This document shows, piece after piece, positions 58,780 to 64,000 of a stretch of 64,000 nt of DNA (its first letter is position 1; each line of letters opens with the position of its first letter). The position numbers and the translations under genes are program-made. The stretch spans positions 42,833 to 106,832 of the forward strand of contig CAWUST010000010.1 of assembly GCA_963925495.1 (NCBI GenBank). Direction: 5' to 3'. The stretch comes from UBA2108 sp963925495 (lineage in GTDB: Bacteria > Bacteroidota > Bacteroidia > Flavobacteriales_G > Salibacteraceae). The notes beneath the pieces were generated by a model. That model was given only the letters and a program-made list of their open reading frames with translations, did not search any database and had not been told where the DNA came from.

Positions 58780-60936
58780 ATGAGTGAATCAAAAGTTTCT
58801 TTTTCAATTGGTAAAATCAACATGAATTGGTCGGTTTACCAAACTCTATTTTATGGATTGCTTGCGGTAATGCTGCTAATCATGATTCCTATTGCTTGGA
58901 CAACGGGAATCTCTGGTGATGAATTTATTCAATACCAATATGGAAAAGCCATAGTAGATTGGTTTATGAATTTTGGTGAAGCCACAGAAGCTAATAAATT
59001 GGTTTTTGAAGAAGAAGGTGGTCACATGTATGCCTATAGTTCTTCTTTTGATTTTTTTACGGCAGCTTTCAATGAGTTTTTTGGAATTGAAAAAGTTTAC
59101 GAATGGCGCCATGTCTTCAATGCTATTTCGGGTTGGCTACTCATAGTGTTTGCGGGGCTAATAGCGAAAGAAATACTGGGCTGGAGAGCAGCTTTAATTG
59201 CGATTTTCCTAATTTTTATTTCTCCAAGAGTAATTGGTCATAGTTGGAACAATCCTAAAGATATTCCTTTTGCAATGACCTATGTAATGGGGTTATATTA
59301 CATTATGAAATACATAACCAACATTAATAATTTAACTTGGAAACACAAGTTAATGGTTTCTGTAAGCATCGGTTTAGCTATTGGAATTAGAATTGGTGGA
59401 TTGATACTTATTGCTTATTTACTTCTTTTTACTGCACTGTATTTCTTGTATTCATCGGGTGGATTAAAAAAAGCTTTTACTAAAGAAGGAATTGCTAAAA
59501 TCAAAGAACTTATAATATCTTCGGTGGTAGTTTCGGTAGGCGCTTATATTGTTGGCATAATGTTTTGGCCATTTGCACTTCAAAGTCCATTGACAAACCC
59601 AATGATAGCCTTGGAGAGAATGTCTGATTTTTCTACTACAGTTGGAATTAGGCAATTGTATGATGGAGAGATAGTTTGGAGTGAGGCACTGCCAGATTAT
59701 TACACACTTCACTATATTTTTATGACTACGCCCGTGATTGTTATTTTGGGTTTTGTTTTGTTTTTTGTTTTCATTGCTAAACAAGAAAACAAGGACAGTC
59801 GTTTTTGGAAATTTGTATTGTTGTTTGCTTTTTTGTTTCCAATATTCTACATTTTTTATAAGCACAGTATGGTTTATAGCGGTTGGAGGCACACCTTATT
59901 TACCTATCCGGCAATGACAATTGCCTCAGCCATTGGTTTCGAATATTTATTGCGACAATTTAAAAAGCCAAAGACTCAAATTATAATGTTGAGCTGTTTG
60001 CCAATTTTGGCTTTACATCCAATAATCCATTCCATTAAAAACAATCCATTTCAATACATTTATTTTAATGAACTTACTGGTGGCGTTGATAATATGGTAG
60101 GTAAATATGAAAACGATTATTATTACCATAGTTCGAGACAGGCCTACAATTGGCTCAAGGAAAATACCGGATTTGATACTTTAGGGAATGGTAAAAAAAT
60201 TAACCTTCTTTCGAATGACCACCAATCGGTAGCTTATTTTGTAGGAAACGATACCGATAAAGTATTTCGAGATTATCAGAGATATTACGACAGGGGTCAA
60301 AGAGATTGGGATTATTTTATTGTGGTTAATAACTACATAAATCCAGGGCAATTGCGTCGTGGAATATGGCCTCCTCCGAATACGGTATATGAAGTGAAAG
60401 TGGATAATACCACCATTGGGGCCGTTTTAAAACGAAAAACTTACAAAGACTTTAAAGGACACCAAGCTCTACAGCAAGGAAATATTCCATTAGCAATTGA
60501 ATTGTTAACCGAAGCAATTCAAGAAGATCCTATGGTTGAAAGTGCCTATTTGGATTTGGCCGATGCTTTTTTACGAGTAGGTGAGTATGAAAAGGGTATT
60601 GCAGTAACCAAACAATTACTTAAAATTTATCCCCAATACGACAAAGCATTTTATTCTCAAAGTATTATTCTTCTCAACCAAGGAAAATACAAAGAGTGCA
60701 TTGAAGTTGGTAAGATTGTACTCAAGTTAAATCCCAAGTACACCAATGTATATTACATTTCTGGGGTAGCTTATATGCAAGCTGGAGATCCTCTTTCTGC
60801 TATAAAAAGCCTAAAAACTTGTGTAGAAAAAAGTCCAGGGTTTAAACAAGCTTATGCTATGTTGGCTGAAATTTACAAACAACAAGGTAAAACTCAAGAA
60901 GCTGAGTACTACCAAAGCATCGTGAATCAATTGTAA
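58780..60936 (+). CDS. GT-C (family 39-like) glycosyltransferase fused to TPR repeats
   Basis: This 718-residue protein has about ten membrane spans in residues ~18-430. In the first periplasmic loop, TGISGDEFIQYQYGKA (~44-59) carries the Asp-Glu expected of GT-C enzymes, and SPRVIGHSWNNPKDIPFAMT (~148-167) follows. The C-terminal ~150 residues are at least three tetratricopeptide repeats (GNIPLAIELLTEAIQEDP, GEYEKGIAVTKQLLKIYP, GKYKECIEVGKIVLKLNP, GDPLSAIKSLKTCVEKSP). It probably transfers a sugar from a polyprenyl-phosphate donor; the next gene could make that donor. It is followed after 1 bp by the GT2 gene. Confidence 0.85.
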   Translation: MSESKVSFSIGKINMNWSVYQTLFYGLLAVMLLIMIPIAWTTGISGDEFIQYQYGKAIVDWFMNFGEATEANKLVFEEEGGHMYAYSSSFDFFTAAFNEFFGIEKVYEWRHVFNAISGWLLIVFAGLIAKEILGWRAALIAIFLIFISPRVIGHSWNNPKDIPFAMTYVMGLYYIMKYITNINNLTWKHKLMVSVSIGLAIGIRIGGLILIAYLLLFTALYFLYSSGGLKKAFTKEGIAKIKELIISSVVVSVGAYIVGIMFWPFALQSPLTNPMIALERMSDFSTTVGIRQLYDGEIVWSEALPDYYTLHYIFMTTPVIVILGFVLFFVFIAKQENKDSRFWKFVLLFAFLFPIFYIFYKHSMVYSGWRHTLFTYPAMTIASAIGFEYLLRQFKKPKTQIIMLSCLPILALHPIIHSIKNNPFQYIYFNELTGGVDNMVGKYENDYYYHSSRQAYNWLKENTGFDTLGNGKKINLLSNDHQSVAYFVGNDTDKVFRDYQRYYDRGQRDWDYFIVVNNYINPGQLRRGIWPPPNTVYEVKVDNTTIGAVLKRKTYKDFKGHQALQQGNIPLAIELLTEAIQEDPMVESAYLDLADAFLRVGEYEKGIAVTKQLLKIYPQYDKAFYSQSIILLNQGKYKECIEVGKIVLKLNPKYTNVYYISGVAYMQAGDPLSAIKSLKTCVEKSPGFKQAYAMLAEIYKQQGKTQEAEYYQSIVNQL

Positions 60937-60937
60937 T

Positions 60938-61678
60938 ATGAGTAGAACTCTTCTAGTTATTCCCTGTTACAATGAAGCTTTAAGATTGGAGAAGGAAGTT
61001 TTTCTTAAAAGCGTTCAGACTTTTGGTTTTGATCTCTTGTTTGTTAATGACGGAAGTAAAGATGGTACTTTATTAGAACTACAAGAACTAGAAGCTGCTA
61101 ATCCCGAGAACATTAAGGTCTTAGATGTGCCTCAAAATGTTGGTAAGGCAGAAGCGGTTAGGGCAGGAATGAATGCAGGGTCAGAATGGAAGAAGTTTGA
61201 TACGGTAGGTTATGCCGATGCGGATTTAGCTACTCCATTTGAAGAGTTAGATCGAATTTCTAAATTATTTAAAGAGCACCAGACTTTTTTGTTTGGTTCT
61301 AGAATAGCCCGTTTGGGTAGTCATATAGAACGATTAAATTCAAGGTGGTTGTTCGGGAGAATTTCGGCAAGTTTTGCTGCTATGACTTTAGGGCTTGGAG
61401 TATATGATACGCAATGTGGCGCTAAGTTTTTTCGTTCCGGTTTGGTACCTATTCTTTTTAATAAACCCTTTTTAAGTCGTTGGCTTTTTGATGTAGAACT
61501 GTTTTTTAGAATGATGAATCATTTTGGAAAAAAAGAGGCCGAAAACCAAATGATAGAAATCCCTCTGGATGTTTGGATTGAAATGGGTGATAGTAAATTA
61601 ACCATGATGGATATTCTCAAAGTTCCCTTTGAATTATTGAAAATCAGAAGACATTATCATGGCAATACTAAAAATTAG
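60938..61678 (+). CDS. Dolichyl/polyprenyl-phosphate hexose synthase-like GT2
   Basis: This 246-residue GT2 enzyme has LLVIPCYNEALRLEKEVFLK (~5-24), LLFVNDGSKDGTLLELQELE, VGKAEAVRAGMNAG, the metal motif GYADADLATPFEEL (~89-102) and LGVYDTQCGAKFFRS (~150-164), all typical of the DPG/DPM synthase-like family. It has no C-terminal membrane helices. It likely charges a polyprenyl phosphate with a hexose, serving the GT-C enzyme encoded just upstream. Its end overlaps the ABC gene by 20 bp. Confidence 0.87.
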   Translation: MSRTLLVIPCYNEALRLEKEVFLKSVQTFGFDLLFVNDGSKDGTLLELQELEAANPENIKVLDVPQNVGKAEAVRAGMNAGSEWKKFDTVGYADADLATPFEELDRISKLFKEHQTFLFGSRIARLGSHIERLNSRWLFGRISASFAAMTLGLGVYDTQCGAKFFRSGLVPILFNKPFLSRWLFDVELFFRMMNHFGKKEAENQMIEIPLDVWIEMGDSKLTMMDILKVPFELLKIRRHYHGNTKN

Positions 61679-62642
61679 AGGCCTTCATAAAAAATTCATT
61701 TCCGAAAGTACTATCCAAGTTCTTAAAGGTGTTGGCTTTGAAGTTAAGAAAGGGCAGCACGTTTTTATTATTGGAGAAACCGGAAGCGGGAAAAGCACTT
61801 TATTGAAAGTCATTTTCGGGTTACATATTCCGGAAAAAGGAGCCGTTTGGTTAAATAACGAAAAACTACAGTTTGAAAATCAGCTGATTCCAGGGGTTGA
61901 TGAGATGAAATTGGTGGAACAAGATTTTAATCTTAAAAAATTCAATACTGTTCGTTCAGCAATTGAATCCAAATTGGAAATTGGTCTAAATAAAAGGCAA
62001 AAACAGAATAAGACCAACGAATTACTCGACTTATTTCAACTAAGAAAATTAGCTCCCAAACAAATATTACAAATTAGCGGAGGTCAACAGCAGCGAGTTG
62101 CGCTGGCACAAGCATTTGCTAATTTGCCACAAGTACTTTTATTGGATGAGCCGTTCGCCCACCTCGATCCTCAGTTAAAAACAAATATTTTTAGATACAT
62201 TAATAATTGTATTGTAAAAAACGGACTTACCGTTTTAACTGTTACACACGATTTTATGGAAACTTTGAAGCATGCCGATTGGGTAATTGCTTTGGAAAAA
62301 GGTAAAATAGCCCAAGAAGGAGAACCCAGAGAATTATATGAAAAACCTGTAAATAAATACATTGCCGGCTTATTGGGAAGTTTCTCGGAACTGAAACTGG
62401 ATGATAATATTTGGCTGTTGAGACCGGAGAATATTATTCTTGAAAAGAAAGGTGATTATGAAGGTGAGATTCTGTCCTTACGATATGGTGGAAATCATTA
62501 TGAAGTTGAAATTAATTATGACAAGCAAGTATTAATTACCCATTTTCCGTTGAATAATAATTTTGCCGCAGGGGATAAAATAAGATTCAATTTGGAGTTA
62601 AAAAGAGAAGTTATTGATCAGTTAGTTTTTTCGGAACAATGA
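61659..62642 (+). CDS. ABC transporter ATP-binding protein with a C-terminal extension
   Basis: This 327-residue ATPase has Walker A IGETGSGKSTLLK (~36-48), the signature ISGGQQQRVALAQAFANLPQ (~140-159), Walker B VLLLDEPFAHLDP and the switch His in VLTVTHDF. The first ~235 residues are the nucleotide-binding domain. The last ~90 (from LDDNIWLLRPENIILEKKGD) look like a TOBE-type regulatory domain, as in sugar, sulfate, iron or molybdate importers. No permease or binding protein is adjacent, so the transported substrate is open. It overlaps its neighbours on both sides (20 bp and 4 bp). Confidence 0.85.
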   Translation: MAILKIRGLHKKFISESTIQVLKGVGFEVKKGQHVFIIGETGSGKSTLLKVIFGLHIPEKGAVWLNNEKLQFENQLIPGVDEMKLVEQDFNLKKFNTVRSAIESKLEIGLNKRQKQNKTNELLDLFQLRKLAPKQILQISGGQQQRVALAQAFANLPQVLLLDEPFAHLDPQLKTNIFRYINNCIVKNGLTVLTVTHDFMETLKHADWVIALEKGKIAQEGEPRELYEKPVNKYIAGLLGSFSELKLDDNIWLLRPENIILEKKGDYEGEILSLRYGGNHYEVEINYDKQVLITHFPLNNNFAAGDKIRFNLELKREVIDQLVFSEQ

Positions 62643-63307
62643 AAGCGCAAATTGAGCAGAGCTGGAAAAAAGAACTTGAAAATGAGTTTAATAAGCCTTA
62701 TTTTACGTCCTTAACTTATTTTCTAAGAGAGGAATACCTTTCAAAAGAAATATACCCTCAGGAAAAAGAAATTTTTTCTGCATTTAACTATTGTTCCATT
62801 AAAGATGTGAAAGTGGTAATTGTAGGTCAAGATCCATATCATGGAAAAGGACAAGCAAATGGATTATGTTTTAGTGTTAATGAGGGACAAAAACATCCGC
62901 CTTCTTTAATGAATATATTCAAAGAAATAGAAAAGGAATTAGGGATTCCGTATCCTAAATCCGGAGACTTAGCTCGATGGGCAAGCCAAGGAGTATTTTT
63001 ATTAAACGCAACCCTTACCGTTGAATCTGGCATGGCAGGGAGTCACCAAAAACAAGGTTGGGAGACTTTTACGGATTCAGTAATTGAAACGATAAACAAG
63101 AGTACAGAAAAAGTGGTTTTTATGCTTTGGGGAGGTTTTGCCAAAAAGAAAGGAAAAAAAATCAATAGAAATAAACACTTGGTTTTAGAATCGGGGCACC
63201 CATCTCCGTTAAGTGCCATTAGAGGATATTGGTTTGGAAACAATCATTTTAGTTTATGCAATATTTTTTTGAAGAAAGAAGGCAAGAAAGAGATAGATTG
63301 GAAGTAA
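62639..63307 (+). CDS. ung: Uracil-DNA glycosylase, family 1
   Basis: This 222-residue enzyme excises uracil from DNA. It has the catalytic water-activating loop VVIVGQDPYHGKGQANGLCF (~59-78, Asp ~65), PPSLMNIFKEIEKELG, FLLNATLTVESGMAGSHQ and the leucine loop ESGHPSPLSAIRGYWFG (~184-200, catalytic His). The length (~220) is typical. Its ATG overlaps the ABC gene stop (ATGA). Confidence 0.97.
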   Translation: MKAQIEQSWKKELENEFNKPYFTSLTYFLREEYLSKEIYPQEKEIFSAFNYCSIKDVKVVIVGQDPYHGKGQANGLCFSVNEGQKHPPSLMNIFKEIEKELGIPYPKSGDLARWASQGVFLLNATLTVESGMAGSHQKQGWETFTDSVIETINKSTEKVVFMLWGGFAKKKGKKINRNKHLVLESGHPSPLSAIRGYWFGNNHFSLCNIFLKKEGKKEIDWK

Positions 63308-63335
63308 GTAATACATTTGAAAAAAATATATAAAT

Positions 63336-64000
63336 GTGGATTTAGTAGAATTAAAGGCAACAGGGCAAATAGAAAATCCTAATAGACATCCATGGGAACA
63401 GGCCCGATCGGTATTTGTTGCTAATCAAATTAGAAAAAGATTGGGTGCTAACGATGCCATGACGATATTGGATATTGGCTGTGGTGATACGTATGTAGCG
63501 GAAACACTTTTAGAAGATTTCCCTAACAGTACGTTTTATTGTATTGATATTGCTTTTACTCCTGAGTTAATGGCTCACTACTCCGAAAAATATAAAAACA
63601 CCAACATTCATGTTTATACAGATATGAATGATGCGGTAGCAGATATTGAAAAGGAAATATCATTTATTCTTTTATTGGATGTGGTAGAACATATTGAAGA
63701 AGATGTTTCTTTTTTAAAACAAGTTCACCAATTAAATCACGTAACTGAAAATACGAATTTGTTTATTACAGTTCCTGCATTTCAATCTCTTTTTACCAAC
63801 CACGATAATTTATTGGGGCATTACCGAAGGTATACCAATGTTAATTTGAAACGAACTTTGAAAAGTGCAGGTTTTAAATCTGATTCTCTTGGTTATTTTT
63901 TCACATCACTTTTACTTCCGCGGATTCTCGAAAAAGCCAAAGAAAAAATGTTTGGAATTAAAAATGATAGCACTGATTTATCCGTTTGGGACAAAGGAGA
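63336..64000 (+). CDS. Class I SAM methyltransferase, partial (cut by window end)
   Basis: The frame is open from GTG 63336 to the end of the window (221 codons seen). It begins (M)DLVELKATGQIENPNRHPWE, followed by the SAM motif MTILDIGCGDTYVAETLLED, STFYCIDIAFTPELM and ILLLDVVEHIEEDVSFLKQV, so it is a class I methyltransferase. LLGHYRRYTNVNLKRTLKSA suggests the branch common in glycan clusters. An ATG at 63334 is out of frame, so GTG is the best start. It follows ung by 28 bp. Confidence 0.8.
   Translation, partial: MDLVELKATGQIENPNRHPWEQARSVFVANQIRKRLGANDAMTILDIGCGDTYVAETLLEDFPNSTFYCIDIAFTPELMAHYSEKYKNTNIHVYTDMNDAVADIEKEISFILLLDVVEHIEEDVSFLKQVHQLNHVTENTNLFITVPAFQSLFTNHDNLLGHYRRYTNVNLKRTLKSAGFKSDSLGYFFTSLLLPRILEKAKEKMFGIKNDSTDLSVWDKG

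Noticed and set aside
59464..59892. 142-codon minus-strand frame within the GT-C/TPR gene
   Set aside because: Fully antisense to a strong coding frame, with Asn/Lys/Gln-rich shadow composition.
1..64000. tRNA or rRNA genes, CRISPR arrays, insertion sequences, integrases or phage genes
   Set aside because: I looked through the intergenic regions and protein frames and found none; the only RNA gene supported is rnpB.

Overview
The window is AT-rich bacterial chromosome from the phylum Bacteroidota. Four things show this: -7 promoter elements of the form TAnnTTTG, two secreted proteins with type IX secretion (T9SS) C-terminal sorting domains, lineage-restricted families (GWxTD, DUF4834, DUF5672, DUF6787-like, helix-hairpin-helix/barrel pairs), and a 939-residue CarB without the usual allosteric domain. 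Gene content (UMF1 transporter, GWxTD lipoprotein, monocyclic-carotenoid operon with a CrtYcd-type cyclase) fits a marine Flavobacteriales lineage of the Cryomorphaceae/Crocinitomicaceae type, but that finer placement is inference.

Layout. 0-9.5 kb: housekeeping genes (L-2-hydroxyglutarate oxidase, rpmH, rsmG, a glycosyltransferase, tgt, an LptF/G permease, ispE, accA). 9.5-16.9 kb: a surface lipoprotein, a tiny conserved lipoprotein, hemE with two OmpA-family genes (the second split by an in-frame TGA) and a UMF1 transporter. 17.1-26.2 kb: carB, then a surface-polysaccharide neighbourhood (GT2, DUF5672, methyltransferase, YfhO, a MptE/GT42-like protein). 26.2-33.7 kb: RNase P RNA, an epimerase, a YebC regulator, the korAB 2-oxoacid:ferredoxin oxidoreductase and a pirin with a Tat-like leader. 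33.8-36.7 kb: two outer-membrane proteins. 36.9-45.1 kb: a carotenoid operon (ECF sigma, crtI, crtB, idi, SRPBCC, crtD-like, cruF-like, crtZ-like, crtYcd) preceded by a MerR/B12-binding regulator. 45.2-47.8 kb: purE, rlmB and a GWxTD lipoprotein. 47.8-53.9 kb: an accessory zone of broken genes around two T9SS cargo proteins. 54-64 kb: an Omp85 protein, dnaB, a Ycf48-like lipoprotein, GT39-TPR, a dolichyl-P-glucose-synthase-like GT2, an ABC ATPase, ung and a partial methyltransferase.

The carotenoid genes form one tightly overlapping minus-strand operon. Read as families, they would take GGPP to phytoene (CrtB), lycopene (CrtI), gamma-carotene (CrtYcd), a 1'-hydroxylated end (CruF), a 3',4'-desaturated end (CrtD) and a 3-hydroxylated ring (CrtZ), which is a saproxanthin/myxol-type product. 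The upstream regulator keeps the Wx9EH and ExHxxG cobalamin motifs of CarH/LitR photoreceptors. Its promoter and the operon promoter share clustered TTAAAC motifs, so light/B12 control is a testable proposal.

A second theme is decay. Long housekeeping genes are intact, but at least eight small accessory loci are broken: a sigma-factor stub, two exported proteins, a MORN/YwqK-like protein, an Lcl_C-like protein, a YdeI/DUF1801 protein, an FkbM methyltransferase with three frameshifts, and a possible sugar-kinase fragment. I found no tRNA, rRNA, CRISPR array or intact insertion sequence.
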